From assembly GCF_014192215.1 (NCBI RefSeq), contig NZ_JACHXP010000002.1:124001-188000 (forward strand): a DNA stretch of 64,000 bases, in the 5' to 3' direction. A program made the position numbers and the translations under genes. The notes beneath the pieces are model-generated. The model was not told the origin of the DNA. It ran no database searches and saw nothing but the letters and a program-made list of their open reading frames with translations. Source of the stretch: Halomonas cerina (GTDB lineage: Bacteria > Pseudomonadota > Gammaproteobacteria > Pseudomonadales > Halomonadaceae). Numbering within the stretch: the stretch's first letter is position 1; every line of letters begins with the position of its first letter. This document shows positions 53,619 to 62,897 of this stretch, in pieces.

Positions 53619-54425
53619 TCAGGGAATCAGTTCCAGGGTCAGCAGGCGATAGGTGACGGGCAGGCCGGCCGGCTCGCGCAGGGCCTCGTAACGGCGTGCC
53701 GCGCGGGCCAGGTCGGCCCGAGCGAGCCGGTGGCCAGGACGGGCGACCTGGGCACCGACGCCCTTGATCGAGGCCATTACCGCGGCCAGGTCAGGATAGT
53801 GGAAGCGTCGGTGGGTCGCCGTAACCGCCACGCCCGAGAACCCCGCCAGGCGCGCGGCGGCCAGGTGGCGCTGGCGGCCGTGGAGCTCGAGCAGGGCGGT
53901 GGGCCGGGCCCAGACGTCGCCCACCTCGGCCAACGTGCCTGGGGCCAGGGTGTTGATCAGCGCTCGGCCGCCGGGACGCAGCACGCGCCGGCATTCGCGC
54001 AGCACTCCGTCGAGGTCCGGGCACCACTGAATCGCCAGGTTGGAGAACACCAGATCCTGGCTTGAGTCGGGCAAGGGCAGGGCGGCGGCATCGCCGCACA
54101 GCCAACGGACGCTGCCGCCATGGCCAGTCGTTCCATGGCGCTGGCGGGCCACCTCGAGCATCCCCGGGGCCAGGTCCAGGCCGGTCACCGTGGTGCCGGA
54201 CCCGTAGTGCCCGGCCAGCCGGGCGCTCCAGTGGCCGGGCCCGCAGCCCAGGTCGAGCACCGCGCTGGCCACCTCGGGCAGGCGGGGCCAAAGCGTCTCG
54301 CCCATGGCCTGCTGGGCCGCGGCGAGCCGCTCGTAGCGAGGTGCCGCCCGGGAGAAGGCACGTGCCACACGGGCCTGCCAGTCGCTGACAGGCGGGGAAC
54401 AGGGAGAAGCGCTCGAGACGGTCAT
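53619..54425 (-). CDS. bioC: BioC, malonyl-ACP O-methyltransferase
   Basis: SAM-dependent methyltransferase that caps malonyl-ACP so fatty-acid enzymes can make pimeloyl-ACP. 268 residues from the ATG at 54425, which overlaps the bioH stop (ATGA). AFSRAAPRYERLAAAQQAMG at the N-terminus is characteristic of BioC. The SAM motif is LDLGCGPGHWS, followed by GLDLAPGMLEVARQR and LVFSNLAIQWCPDL. The partner esterase BioH is directly upstream. Confidence 0.92.
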   Translation of the reverse strand: MTVSSASPCSPPVSDWQARVARAFSRAAPRYERLAAAQQAMGETLWPRLPEVASAVLDLGCGPGHWSARLAGHYGSGTTVTGLDLAPGMLEVARQRHGTTGHGGSVRWLCGDAAALPLPDSSQDLVFSNLAIQWCPDLDGVLRECRRVLRPGGRALINTLAPGTLAEVGDVWARPTALLELHGRQRHLAAARLAGFSGVAVTATHRRFHYPDLAAVMASIKGVGAQVARPGHRLARADLARAARRYEALREPAGLPVTYRLLTLELIP

Positions 54426-55150
54426 GGCGTGGCCTCCAGAAGCGAGTGCTCGGGACGCTGGGCGATGTCGGCGAGCGTCGCCGCCACGGCCTCGGGACGG
54501 GAGAGCATCGGACAGTGGCCGGCCTCCGCCAGGCGGATGTCGGCCCGCGCGCGCTCCTCCGGGGCCAGCAGCGGGTCGTGCTCGCCGGCGAGCCGCCATA
54601 CCGGGCAGGGCGGGTCGGCCAGCACCCGGCTGACGTCCAGACTGGCGAGCCAGTCGAGCCCCGTGGCCAAAGTGGCGGTCGCGGCCGGAGACTCACGGCC
54701 GAGCAGGTCCAGCAGCCGACGGTGGGCGGTGCGCGGCGCCGGCTCGCCGCCCAGTTGCCAGCGCAGGAAGTGGGCCCGGGTGGCGTCCGCATCGCGCCGG
54801 AAGGCGCCGCGGAAGGCCGCGAGCTCGGCTTCGGTGACCCCCTGCGGGTGGCAGAAGCGAGGTCCCATGCCGAGCATCACCAGGGCCCGCGGTGCCGGCA
54901 GGTGGTCGAGCAGGGCACCCGCCAGCAATCCGCCCAGCGACCACCCCACCCAGACGGCGTCTGTCGGCAGGGCCGCCGACATGGCCTCGGCCAGGGCCGC
55001 CAGATCGCCGGGTTCATCCAAGGGTGGACGGGCACCATAGCCGGGCCAGTCCGGGGCGCTTACCGCCACCCCGGTCGGCCAGTGGCCGTCCAGGGATTGC
55101 CAGATGCGCGCGTCGCAGCCCCAGCCGGAGAGTAGGACCAGATGGCTCAT
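54422..55150 (-). CDS. bioH: BioH, pimeloyl-ACP methyl ester esterase
   Basis: Removes the BioC-added methyl group, ending pimelate chain growth. 242 residues. LLSGWGCDARIW at the N-terminus is typical of BioH, with the nucleophile in WVGWSLGGLL, the acid in LAGEHDPLLAP and histidine in EAGHCPMLS. Starts inside the bioF stop (ATGA), and its own stop overlaps the bioC start. Here bioH is inside the operon, unlike E. coli. Confidence 0.92.
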   Translation of the reverse strand: MSHLVLLSGWGCDARIWQSLDGHWPTGVAVSAPDWPGYGARPPLDEPGDLAALAEAMSAALPTDAVWVGWSLGGLLAGALLDHLPAPRALVMLGMGPRFCHPQGVTEAELAAFRGAFRRDADATRAHFLRWQLGGEPAPRTAHRRLLDLLGRESPAATATLATGLDWLASLDVSRVLADPPCPVWRLAGEHDPLLAPEERARADIRLAEAGHCPMLSRPEAVAATLADIAQRPEHSLLEATP

Positions 55151-56310
55151 GGCGAGACCTCCCGGTGCTGGCAGTCGGCCAGGGCCTCGAGCAGGACGTT
55201 CAGATCGGTATCGGTGTGAGCGGCACTCAGGGTGACACGTAGCCGCGCCTCGCCTCTCGGCACTGTGGGCGCGCGGATGGCCCCTACCATCAGGCCCCGC
55301 TGCGCCAGATGCGCCGCCCAGCGCATCACCCGGTCGCTGTCGCCCAGCACGATGGGCTGGATGGGCGTGGTCGAGTCGGCCAGTGGCAGGCCGAGCGCGT
55401 CGGCTTCGCGGCGAAAGCGCGTGATGCCTGCCATGAGCCGGGTACGGCGCTCGGGTTCGGCCTCGAGCAGATCCAGGGCGGCCAGGGTCGCCGCGGCCAC
55501 CCCGGGTGGCTGGGCGGTGGTGTAGACATAGGGCCGGGCGAACTGGGTCAGGTGCTCGATCAGGGCCTCGCTGCCGGCCACGAAGGCCCCAGCCGTGCCC
55601 AGCGCCTTGCCCAGGGTGCCGACCAGCACGGGGACCGCGTCCGGGCCGTGGGCGCGACCCACGCAGCCGTCGCCGTGCGCGCCAAGCACGCCCAGGCCGT
55701 GGGCGTCGTCGATCATCAGCCAGGCCCCGTGGTCCCGGCAGGTGGTGGTGAGGCCGGGGATGTCTGCCACGTCGCCGTCCATGCTGAACACGCCGTCGCT
55801 GACCACCAGGGACGGAGCGTCGTCCGGCGAGCGGGCCAGCAAGCACGCGAGATCCTCGAGGTCGCGGTGGTGGAAGCGTCGCGAGGAAGCGCCGGCGAGC
55901 CGGGCCCCGTCGAGCAGCGAGGCGTGGTTGAGCCGATCCTGGAAGACGCGGGTCTCCCGGTCACACAACGCCTGCAGGGTCCCCAGGTTGGCCATGTAGC
56001 CGGTGGAGAACAGCAGTGCACGGGGACGTCCGGTCAGCGCGGCGAGGCGCCGCTCCAGGGCTTCGTGGACCTCGAGATGGCCGCTGACCAAGTGCGAGGC
56101 CCCGGCGCCGGCGCCGAAGCGCCGGGCCCCGGTGGCCTGGGCCTCGGCCAGGCGTGGGTCCCGGGCCAGCCCCAGGTAGTCGTTGCCGGCGAAGTCGAGC
56201 CACACATCGTCGGGCGACAGGGTGAGACGGCGACGCCACAGCCCGGCGGCTCGACGGGTCTCGGCCGCATCGGCCAGGCGGCGCGCCCAGCGGTCGGCAG
56301 GAGCGGTCAT
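55147..56310 (-). CDS. bioF: BioF, 8-amino-7-oxononanoate synthase
   Basis: PLP enzyme joining pimeloyl-ACP and alanine to make KAPA. 387 residues. DFAGNDYLGLARDPRL, SHLVSGHLEVHEALE, DDAHGLGVLGAHG and LVGTLGKALGTAGAFVAG (cofactor lysine) are all present. It begins 3 bp after the bioB stop and overlaps bioH by 4 bp. Confidence 0.94.
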   Translation of the reverse strand: MTAPADRWARRLADAAETRRAAGLWRRRLTLSPDDVWLDFAGNDYLGLARDPRLAEAQATGARRFGAGAGASHLVSGHLEVHEALERRLAALTGRPRALLFSTGYMANLGTLQALCDRETRVFQDRLNHASLLDGARLAGASSRRFHHRDLEDLACLLARSPDDAPSLVVSDGVFSMDGDVADIPGLTTTCRDHGAWLMIDDAHGLGVLGAHGDGCVGRAHGPDAVPVLVGTLGKALGTAGAFVAGSEALIEHLTQFARPYVYTTAQPPGVAAATLAALDLLEAEPERRTRLMAGITRFRREADALGLPLADSTTPIQPIVLGDSDRVMRWAAHLAQRGLMVGAIRAPTVPRGEARLRVTLSAAHTDTDLNVLLEALADCQHREVSP

Positions 56311-56313
56311 GGA

Positions 56314-57426
56314 TCAGGCCCGGGCGGCATCGTAGAACAGCGCGCTGTTCGGGTGGCGCTGGATGGCGTCCTCCAGGGCGGCCTCGGTCCGCGCGTCGTC
56401 GGCACAGGTCTCGTGCGCGCTTGTTTCCACCTGCTCCGGATGCAGGCCGAGCTTGTCGAACAGCGCCCGGTCGCGCTCCACCTGGGGATTGCCCGTGGTC
56501 AGCAGGGTGTCCCCGTAGAAGATGGAATTGGCGCCGGCCAAAAAGGCCAGGGCCTGAGTCGACTCGCTCATCTGTTCGCGGCCGGCGGAGAGGCGCACGT
56601 GGCTCTTGGGCATCAGGATACGCGCCACGGCGATGGCGCGGATAAACTCGATAGGGTCGAGGTCTTCCACATCCTCGAGAGGGGTGCCCGGCACCTTGAC
56701 CAACATGTTGATGGGCACGGATTCCGGATGCGGGTCGAGCCGGGCCAGCTGCTGGAGCAGGGCGGCGCGGTCCCGGGGGGCCTCGCCCATGCCGAGGATG
56801 CCGCCGGAGCAGACCTTCATGCCCGCCTCGCGCACGTTGGCCAGGGTCTCCAGGCGGTCGGCATAGGTGCGGGTGGTGATGATCTCGCCGTAGTAGTCCG
56901 GCGAGGTATCGAGGTTGTGGTTGTAGTAATCGAGGCCGGCCTCGGCGAGCCGGCTCGCCTGGTCGGTGTCCACCATGCCCAGCGTCATGCAGGTCTCGAG
57001 CCCTAGCGCCTTGACCTGGCTGACCATCTCCATGACCACGCGCAGATCCTTCTCTCGCGGGCTGCGCCAGGCGGCGCCCATGCAGAAGCGGCTGGCGCCG
57101 GCTTGCTTGGCGGCACGCGCTTGCTCGACCACCTTCTCGATCTCGAGCAGCTTCTCCTTGTCGAGCCCGGTGTTGTAGTGGCCGGACTGGGGACAGTACT
57201 TGCAGTCCTCCGGACAGGCACCAGTCTTGATGGAGAGCAGGGTCGAGACCTGGACGGCATTGGGGTCGAAATGGCTCCGATGGACCTGCTGGGCGTGGAA
57301 CAGCAGGTCGTTGAAGGGCAGGGCGAACAGCGATTCGATCTCGTCGACGGACCAGTCGTGGCGAAGCCCGTGGCGGGCGGCTAGGGTCAGATCATCCGTG
57401 ACGGTCTCGTGGGGGCGCACAGGCAT
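56314..57426 (-). CDS. bioB: BioB, biotin synthase
   Basis: Radical-SAM enzyme that inserts sulfur into dethiobiotin. 370 residues from the ATG at 57426; a TTG seven codons earlier is possible. The 4Fe-4S site is [12 protein letters not shown] (CxxxCxxC). [21 protein letters not shown] and [18 protein letters not shown] are standard. First gene of bioB-F-H-C-D; its promoter faces comF across a short spacer holding a BirA-like operator. Confidence 0.95.
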   Translation of the reverse strand: MPVRPHETVTDDLTLAARHGLRHDWSVDEIESLFALPFNDLLFHAQQVHRSHFDPNAVQVSTLLSIKTGACPEDCKYCPQSGHYNTGLDKEKLLEIEKVVEQARAAKQAGASRFCMGAAWRSPREKDLRVVMEMVSQVKALGLETCMTLGMVDTDQASRLAEAGLDYYNHNLDTSPDYYGEIITTRTYADRLETLANVREAGMKVCSGGILGMGEAPRDRAALLQQLARLDPHPESVPINMLVKVPGTPLEDVEDLDPIEFIRAIAVARILMPKSHVRLSAGREQMSESTQALAFLAGANSIFYGDTLLTTGNPQVERDRALFDKLGLHPEQVETSAHETCADDARTEAALEDAIQRHPNSALFYDAARA

Positions 57427-57496
57427 GGCAGGCTCGCTTATGGTCAACGGGTCGGTGATCAGGGGGTTGACGGACAGGTTACGGCGTGCGGGCCTT

Positions 57497-57528
57497 ATGT
57501 CAACCTTTCGTGATGTCGAGGTTGACGA
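57497..57528. promoter_or_regulatory. BirA-like biotin operator at the bioB/comF junction
   Basis: ATGTCAACC, 14 bases, GGTTGACGA: the half-sites match the BirA consensus TTGTNAACC..GGTTNACAA closely, with proteobacterial spacing. Its left half on the minus strand supplies TTGACA, a -35 element 71 bp before bioB. The site overlaps the comF start codon, so binding might affect both. Confidence 0.65.
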
Positions 57529-58210
57529 CTGGCTGCGCCGCGGTCTCCCGGGGCGCTGTGCCTTCTGCCTGGCGCCGAGCGAGGCCGGCCGACCCTGGTG
57601 CCGGGACTGCTTCGCCTTGCTACCCTGGAACCTGGCGTCTTGTCCGCGCTGCGCCGAGCCTCAACCGGGATGGTTCAGAGGGCGGGTCTGCGGGCATTGC
57701 CTGAGACGACCCCCTGCCTTCCAGCGGACCCGTGTGCCGTTACGCTACGAAGGAGAGATTGTCCGGCTGATGCAGCGGTTCAAGTTTCATGCCTCGCCTC
57801 GGGCAGGGACCGTGCTGTTGGCGCTGCTGACGGCCGCGTGGAGCGAGCGGGATGTACCGATGCCCGAGGCGTTGCTGGCCGTGCCGCTGCATCCCGAGCG
57901 CGCCCGTCGGCGTGGCTTCGACCAGGCCGGCTGGCTGGCCAGGCGCCTGGCGCGACGGCTGGGAATACCGATACGGGTGGCGCGCCGCCGGCGCAACACG
58001 CCGAGCCAGCGCGGACTGGGGCGCCGTGAGCGACGGGCCAACCTGCGCTCGGCCTTCGAGGTGCCCACCCGGCTGCCGCCCCGGGTGGCGCTGCTGGATG
58101 ACGTCATGACCACCGGCGCGACCCTGGAGGCCCTGGCCGAGGCCTGCCGACGGGCCGGGGCCGAGCACATCGAGGCCTGGGCCATCGCCCGGACCCCGCG
58201 CGGGCAGTGA
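57497..58210 (+). CDS. comF: ComF-family phosphoribosyltransferase-like protein
   Basis: 237 residues from the ATG at 57497. The N-terminus has a four-cysteine-pair zinc region ([28 protein letters not shown]), and the phosphoribosyltransferase core ends in [17 protein letters not shown], the PRPP-loop signature. ComF takes part in DNA uptake and single-strand processing during natural transformation in several bacteria. Its neighbour bioB is the usual one in Gammaproteobacteria, where it is also called GntX. The start overlaps the BirA-like operator. A longer upstream open frame is a shadow of bioB. Confidence 0.88.
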   Translation: MSTFRDVEVDDWLRRGLPGRCAFCLAPSEAGRPWCRDCFALLPWNLASCPRCAEPQPGWFRGRVCGHCLRRPPAFQRTRVPLRYEGEIVRLMQRFKFHASPRAGTVLLALLTAAWSERDVPMPEALLAVPLHPERARRRGFDQAGWLARRLARRLGIPIRVARRRRNTPSQRGLGRRERRANLRSAFEVPTRLPPRVALLDDVMTTGATLEALAEACRRAGAEHIEAWAIARTPRGQ

Positions 58211-58252
58211 CTCTGGTAGCATGACGCCTCGTCGCCGCCACCGGAGTCTGCC

Positions 58253-59239
58253 ATGTCACACCACCCGCATCCCTTCGCCCTGCTCGATCCTGCCCGGGTC
58301 GTGGCGGCGGTCGAGTCGCTGGGGTTCTGGCTGCCCGGCGAGCCCTTCGCCCTCAACAGCTACGAGAATCGGGTCTTCCTGGTGCATGACGAGGAGCGCC
58401 GGCGCTGGGTGGTGAAGTTCTATCGTCCGGCGCGCTGGACGGATGCGCAGATCCAGGAGGAGCATGACTTCCTGGCCGAGCTGGCGGCCGCGGGCGTGGC
58501 CGTGGCGGCCCCCTGGCGGGATGCCCGCGAGGTCAGCCTGCATCGCGCCGAGGGCTTTCGCTTCGCCGTCTTTCCCCAGCTTCCCGGGCAGGCCCCGGAG
58601 CTTGAAAACCCGGTGCACCTCTTCGCCCTGGGCGAGCTGATCGGTGCCGTGCATGCGGTGGGGGCGCAACGCGCCTTCGCCCAGCGCCGCGCGCTGGATC
58701 TGGACGTCATGGTGCGGGAGGCGACCGAGCAGGTGCTGGCGAGTGGCTGGCTGGACCGTCGCCAGCGCGAGGTCTACGCGCGCCTCACCGCGGCGCTGCA
58801 TCGTCAGCTTGAGCCGCATGCCTGGACGTCCCGGCAGGCGATCCGTGTGCAGGGCGACTGCCATATCGGCAATATCCTCGGGCGGGACGAGCATTTTGCC
58901 CTGGTGGACTTCGATGATGCGGTGATGGCGCCGGCGGTCCAGGACGTGTGGATGCTGCTGACCGCCCAGGAGGCCGGCGAGCGCCAGATGCAGCTCTCCG
59001 AGGTCATCGAGGGCTATGAGCAGCATCGCGACTTCGACCGAAAAGAGCTGGTCCTGGTCGAGCCCCTGCGCACGCTGCGATTACTGCGCCACAGCGCATG
59101 GCTGGTGGCGCGCTGGGAGGATCCCGCCTTCCCGGTGGCCTTTCCCTGGCTGGCCGATGCCGGCTATTGGGACGGCCATCTCCGCGAACTGGAACAGCAG
59201 CGCCAGCTCCTCGAGCGCTCGCCCCGCTGGTTGGCCTGA
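58253..59239 (+). CDS. srkA: SrkA (YihE/RdoA) stress-response kinase
   Basis: Serine/threonine protein kinase of the choline/aminoglycoside kinase fold, 328 residues. NSYENRVFLVHDEERRRWVV and the lysine in VVKFYRP open the nucleotide site. The catalytic loop is VQGDCHIGNIL, followed by the metal-binding ALVDFDDAVMAPAVQDVW. In E. coli SrkA counters the MazEF death pathway and ROS damage downstream of Cpx. It lies 42 bp after comF and may share its transcript. Confidence 0.9.
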   Translation: MSHHPHPFALLDPARVVAAVESLGFWLPGEPFALNSYENRVFLVHDEERRRWVVKFYRPARWTDAQIQEEHDFLAELAAAGVAVAAPWRDAREVSLHRAEGFRFAVFPQLPGQAPELENPVHLFALGELIGAVHAVGAQRAFAQRRALDLDVMVREATEQVLASGWLDRRQREVYARLTAALHRQLEPHAWTSRQAIRVQGDCHIGNILGRDEHFALVDFDDAVMAPAVQDVWMLLTAQEAGERQMQLSEVIEGYEQHRDFDRKELVLVEPLRTLRLLRHSAWLVARWEDPAFPVAFPWLADAGYWDGHLRELEQQRQLLERSPRWLA

Positions 59240-59263
59240 GGGCCGCCACGCTCGGGGCGGCCC
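59240..59263 (+). terminator. Hairpin after srkA
   Basis: GGGCCGCC pairs with GGCGGCCC around ACGCTCGG, beginning one base after the srkA stop. No T-run follows. Confidence 0.55.
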
Positions 59264-59324
59264 GGACACCGCCACGCCCCCAGCGGAGGCGCTCGCATCA
59301 TGCCGGGGGAGACTGAAAGCGGGG

Positions 59325-59840
59325 TCAGTCGTCGCCGGCCTCTGCGGCCTCGTCGGCCCGGCGCCGCTCGGCGTTGATCTCGGCGGAGGGATTGACCTGC
59401 TCCTCGATACGGATCGGGCTGGCCAGCCGGAGCGTGAAGTGATGTTCGGGGCGCAGGGTACAACGCTCGGCCTGGCAGGCGTCGAGGCCGAAGTGACCAT
59501 CGCGGTCATAGGCCCCGGCGGAGAACTCACCGCTGTAGATCTCACTTTCGCTGCCTTCGGTTTCGATGCAGGTCAGGGCCTTGGTGGTGAGGCGGATGCG
59601 CTCGCCGTCGCGTTGCGCATCGCCGATCACCACGCAGTAGTCCGGCAGGCGGTGGCGGGCGTCGCTGTTCGCGACCGGACGCAGCACGATGTCATCATGG
59701 CGTGGCGTCGCGTTGTCCAGGGTCAGGGTGTCGATAACCTGGACCGTGATCTCGGCATCGGCAGGCAGTTCCAGGGTGTCGCTCATGGCCAGGCTCGGCA
59801 CGAGGGCGGTGGCCAGCAGCAGGGCAAGGGGCTTGATCAT
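59325..59840 (-). CDS. Unknown periplasmic protein
   Basis: 171 residues from the ATG at 59840, chosen because it opens a good signal peptide (IKPLALLLATALVPSLAMS). The mature domain is beta-rich (TLELPADAEITVQVIDTLTL) with four cysteines spaced as DYCVVIG, ALTCIETEG, LDACQAE and ERCTLRP, probably two disulphides. It ends in a charged tail (INAERRRADEAAEAG). No family recognised; the longer frame to 59885 lacks a signal at its start. Confidence 0.72.
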   Translation of the reverse strand: MIKPLALLLATALVPSLAMSDTLELPADAEITVQVIDTLTLDNATPRHDDIVLRPVANSDARHRLPDYCVVIGDAQRDGERIRLTTKALTCIETEGSESEIYSGEFSAGAYDRDGHFGLDACQAERCTLRPEHHFTLRLASPIRIEEQVNPSAEINAERRRADEAAEAGDD

Positions 59841-60021
59841 GTCGGGCTCTCGGGGGTGACTTGGGCACTGCATGAGAATGCCCATACCTTACCATACCTC
59901 GGTGTCCCGGGCAGCCGGCCGGCCGGCGCGACATTCTGTCACTGACCCTGAGCCGAGTGTCGGACCCTGGCCTGCAGGGGCGGACGGCTTGCGCTAGAAT
60001 GGCTCGTCCGGCATGCTGGAT

Positions 60022-60060
60022 GTTTTACTTTACAAAAAATATGTATAGTTATTGTATAAA
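60022..60060 (+). promoter_or_regulatory. AT-rich promoter region of folE
   Basis: A nearly GC-free patch in a GC-rich setting. TTTACA (60029-60034) lies 17 bases before TTGTAT (60052-60057), and TATAGT (60044-60049) and TGTATAAA are alternative -10 elements. It ends 61 bp before the folE start. Confidence 0.45.
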
Positions 60061-60120
60061 AATGATGGCCCGGCCATCGCCGCTGCCTCAGGACTACGAC
60101 TCTGCCATGGGGGCCTGATC

Positions 60121-60681
60121 ATGTCGTCCGAAGAACTTGCCAACCACTATCGCCGCATCATCGTCGAACTGGGAGAGGACCCGGACCGGGAGGGGTTGCG
60201 CGACACCCCCAGGCGGGCCGCCAAGGCGATGCAATTCCTCAACCACGGCTATACCCAGTCGCTGGAGGAGATCGTCAACGGCGCCGTCTTCGCTTCCGAT
60301 ACCGACGAGATGGTGTTGGTCAAGGACATCGAACTCTACTCGATGTGCGAGCATCATCTGCTGCCCTTCATCGGCAAGTGTCATATCGCCTATCTGCCCA
60401 GTGGCAAGGTGCTGGGGCTGTCCAAGTTCGCGCGTATTGTCGACATGTATGCCCGCCGCATGCAGATTCAGGAGAATCTCACCCGCCAGATCGCCGAGGC
60501 CGTGCTGAGAGTCACCGAGGCACGCGGTGTGGCGGTGGTGATCGAGGCGAGCCACCTGTGCATGATGATGCGCGGGGTCGAGAAGCAGAACTCCAGCATG
60601 ACGTCGTCGGTGATGCTTGGCGCCTTCCGCGAGAATCAGAGTACCCGCCAGGAGTTCCTTACCCTGGTCAGCGGACGCTGA
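60121..60681 (+). CDS. folE: FolE, GTP cyclohydrolase I
   Basis: Opens GTP to dihydroneopterin triphosphate, first step of folate and pterin synthesis. 186 residues from the ATG at 60121; the open frame back to 60052 passes through the promoter. Zinc site [29 protein letters not shown] and [11 protein letters not shown] are the family motifs, so this is the zinc-dependent IA type. folX follows 14 bp later. Confidence 0.94.
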   Translation: MSSEELANHYRRIIVELGEDPDREGLRDTPRRAAKAMQFLNHGYTQSLEEIVNGAVFASDTDEMVLVKDIELYSMCEHHLLPFIGKCHIAYLPSGKVLGLSKFARIVDMYARRMQIQENLTRQIAEAVLRVTEARGVAVVIEASHLCMMMRGVEKQNSSMTSSVMLGAFRENQSTRQEFLTLVSGR

Positions 60682-60695
60682 AGGAGGCACCGTAC

Positions 60696-61106
60696 ATGCC
60701 GATACATGCCTTGGACGACCAGCACTTCGATCACGAGCTGGCCACCATTCGCATCAAGAACCTGCGGTTGCGGACCCACATCGGCATTAAGGACGACGAA
60801 ATCCGCAACCGGCAGGACGTGGTAATCAATGCAGTGATCCGTTACCGGGCCCACAAGGCGGTCGAGTTCAACCGTATCGAGCAGGCGCTGAACTATCGCA
60901 CTATCACCAAGGAGATGATCGCGCTGGTCGAGGATCGCCGCTTCCTGCTGCTCGAGCGCATGACTCGGGAGGTGCTTGACCTGATCATGAGCCACTCGCC
61001 GGTACTCACCGCCCAGGTTGAGATCGACAAGCCCCACGCGCTGCGCTTCGCCGACTCCGTCTCCGTTACCCTCTCCGACTCCCGGGAGCCACGCCACTCC
61101 CTCTGA
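60696..61106 (+). CDS. folX: FolX, dihydroneopterin triphosphate 2'-epimerase
   Basis: Tunnelling-fold pterin enzyme of 136 residues. [20 protein letters not shown] and [20 protein letters not shown] match FolX rather than FolB (dihydroneopterin aldolase). Together with FolE it would yield dihydromonapterin triphosphate, precursor of the monapterin cofactor used, for example, by phenylalanine hydroxylase in pseudomonads. AAGGAGG precedes the ATG. The pairing with folE is typical of that pathway. Confidence 0.88.
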   Translation: MPIHALDDQHFDHELATIRIKNLRLRTHIGIKDDEIRNRQDVVINAVIRYRAHKAVEFNRIEQALNYRTITKEMIALVEDRRFLLLERMTREVLDLIMSHSPVLTAQVEIDKPHALRFADSVSVTLSDSREPRHSL

Positions 61107-61219
61107 ACACGCTGGCTGACAGCATTTTCGTAGGCGGTATTGGTTGGCGCATAGGCCCGCTTGCGCTTAGCATTAATTCATTACCCCCGAGATGCACGTT
61201 CCGCAGCCAGGAGTCGACA

Positions 61220-62677
61220 ATGGAAGACCTCAAGGAAACCCAGCTCTATTGCCCCTTCGCCTATATCGACGGCAGCTGGGTGGCCGCCGACAGCGGCGAG
61301 CAGATCGATGTGATCAATCCCGCCACCGGGCAGAGCATGGGTGATGTACCGCGCCTGGGGCGGGCGGAGACCGAACGGGCCATCGAGGCCGCCGATGCCG
61401 CCTGGCCGGCGTGGCGGGCGTTGACCGCCCTGGAGCGCGCGGACGTCCTGATGAAGTGGCATGACCTGATGATGGAGCATCAGGACGACCTGGCCATGAT
61501 CATGACCCATGAGCAGGGCAAGCCGCTCAAGGAGGCCGCCGGCGAGATCGCCTATGCGGCGAGCTTCTTGCGCTGGTACGCCGAGGAGGCCCGGCGAGTC
61601 TATGGCGAGACCGTTCCCGCCGCCAAGGCCAACCAGCGCATCGTGGTCACCAAACAGCCCATCGGGGTAGTGGGCGCCATCACGCCCTGGAACTTCCCTG
61701 CCGCGATGATCACTCGCAAGGCCGGGGCGGCCTTGGCCGCCGGCTGCACCTTCGTGGTCAAGCCGGCCAGCCAGACGCCCTTCTCGGCGACCGCTCTGGC
61801 GTTGCTGGCCGAGCGAGCCGGGGTGCCTCGCGGAGTGTTCAACGTGGTACCGGGCCGCGCCTCGGAGATCGCCGCGGCGATGACCGAGTCGCCGCTGGTG
61901 CGCAAGATCACCTTCACCGGCTCCACCGAGGTGGGGCGACAGCTGATGGCCCAGGCCTCCCAGCATATCCAGAAGATCTCCCTGGAACTCGGCGGTAACG
62001 CCCCCTTCATCGTCTTCGAGGACGCCGACCTCGATGCCGCCGTGGAAGGCGCCATGGCCGCCAAGTTCCGCAATGCCGGCCAGACCTGTGTGTGTACCAA
62101 CCGCTTCCTGGTACAGTCCAGCGTGGTCAATGCCTTCTGCGAGAAGCTGGCCGTGGCCATGAACAGCGAGCTCAAGGTGGGAGACGGCACCCAGGCGGGC
62201 GTCAACATCGGTCCGCTGATCGACAATCAGGCCGTGGACAAGGTCAGCGAGCATGTCCAGGACGCCGTCGACCATGGCGCCGAGCTGCTGCTCGGTGGCC
62301 ATCCGCATCCGCTGGGGGGCAACTTCTTCACCCCGACCCTGATCAGCTTCGCCAATGGCCGCATGAAGGTGGCCCAGGAGGAGACCTTCGGGCCGCTGGC
62401 GGCGGTCTTCCCCTTCGACGATGAGGAGGAGGCGGTACGCATGGCCAACGATACCCAGTACGGGCTGGCCTCCTACTTCTACTCCCGCGACCTGGGCCGC
62501 GTGTGGCGGGTGGCCGATGCCCTGGAGTACGGCATGGTGGGTGTCAACACCGGACTGATCTCTAACGCCGCTGCTCCCTTCGGCGGGGTCAAGGCCTCGG
62601 GTCTCGGCCGCGAGGGTGGCCACCAGGGCCTCGACGAGTTCTTGGAGACCAAGTACCTGTGTATCGATCTGGGTTGA
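61220..62677 (+). CDS. gabD: NAD(P)-dependent succinate-semialdehyde dehydrogenase
   Basis: Aldehyde dehydrogenase of 485 residues, GabD subfamily. PWNFPAAMITRKAGAALAAG, FTGSTEVGRQLM, the glutamate in ISLELGGNAPFIV and the catalytic cysteine in NAGQTCVCTNRF are present. The CVC arrangement at the active site is typical of GabD. It would oxidise succinate semialdehyde from GABA to succinate; no gabT lies next to it, so glutarate semialdehyde (lysine route) is also possible. A degenerate heptamer repeat starts one base after its stop. Confidence 0.9.
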   Translation: MEDLKETQLYCPFAYIDGSWVAADSGEQIDVINPATGQSMGDVPRLGRAETERAIEAADAAWPAWRALTALERADVLMKWHDLMMEHQDDLAMIMTHEQGKPLKEAAGEIAYAASFLRWYAEEARRVYGETVPAAKANQRIVVTKQPIGVVGAITPWNFPAAMITRKAGAALAAGCTFVVKPASQTPFSATALALLAERAGVPRGVFNVVPGRASEIAAAMTESPLVRKITFTGSTEVGRQLMAQASQHIQKISLELGGNAPFIVFEDADLDAAVEGAMAAKFRNAGQTCVCTNRFLVQSSVVNAFCEKLAVAMNSELKVGDGTQAGVNIGPLIDNQAVDKVSEHVQDAVDHGAELLLGGHPHPLGGNFFTPTLISFANGRMKVAQEETFGPLAAVFPFDDEEEAVRMANDTQYGLASYFYSRDLGRVWRVADALEYGMVGVNTGLISNAAAPFGGVKASGLGREGGHQGLDEFLETKYLCIDLG

Positions 62678-62678
62678 C

Positions 62679-62713
62679 AGCGCCAAGCGCCGAGCTGCAA
62701 GCGCCAAGCTGGT
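62679..62713 (+). repeat. Degenerate 7-bp repeat after gabD
   Basis: Five heptamers AGCGCCA, AGCGCCG, AGCTGCA, AGCGCCA and AGCTGGT begin one base after the gabD stop codon. They belong with the AGCGCCC (16248) and AGCGCCG (62821, gene sense) arrays. Confidence 0.85.
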
Positions 62714-62749
62714 CGGTGACGGGCGGCCGGTAGCGAGGCAAAGAACGTG

Positions 62750-62783
62750 AAACCCCACCGGGTGTTGAGCCCGGTGGGGTTTT
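62750..62783. terminator. Bidirectional terminator between gabD and purH
   Basis: AAACCCCACCGGG and CCCGGTGGGGTTT form a perfect 13-bp stem around TGTTGAG, with TTTTC on + and AAAA-derived T's on -. It can end transcripts from both convergent genes. Confidence 0.9.
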
Positions 62784-62820
62784 CTTGTTGACGCCAGAAA
62801 TGGCTGTGACACCATCCTGC

Positions 62821-62897
62821 GGCGCTCGGCGCTCGGCGCTCGGCGCTCGGCGCTCGGCGCTCGGCGCTCGGCGCTCGGCGCTCGGCGCTCGGCGCTC
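62821..62897 (-). repeat. 7-bp tandem repeat (GGCGCTC)11 at the purH stop
   Basis: Eleven perfect GGCGCTC units on +, that is GAGCGCC on the coding strand of purH; the last unit reaches into the purH stop codon (62896-62898). In gene sense it is AGCGCCG, one base from the unit behind the SDR gene. Confidence 0.97.

Noticed and set aside
53124..57006. Long plus-strand frames opposite the bio operon (including 565 codons at 55309)
   Set aside because: Low-complexity Gly/Arg/Gln shadows of bioB-F-H-C-D with no domain signatures.
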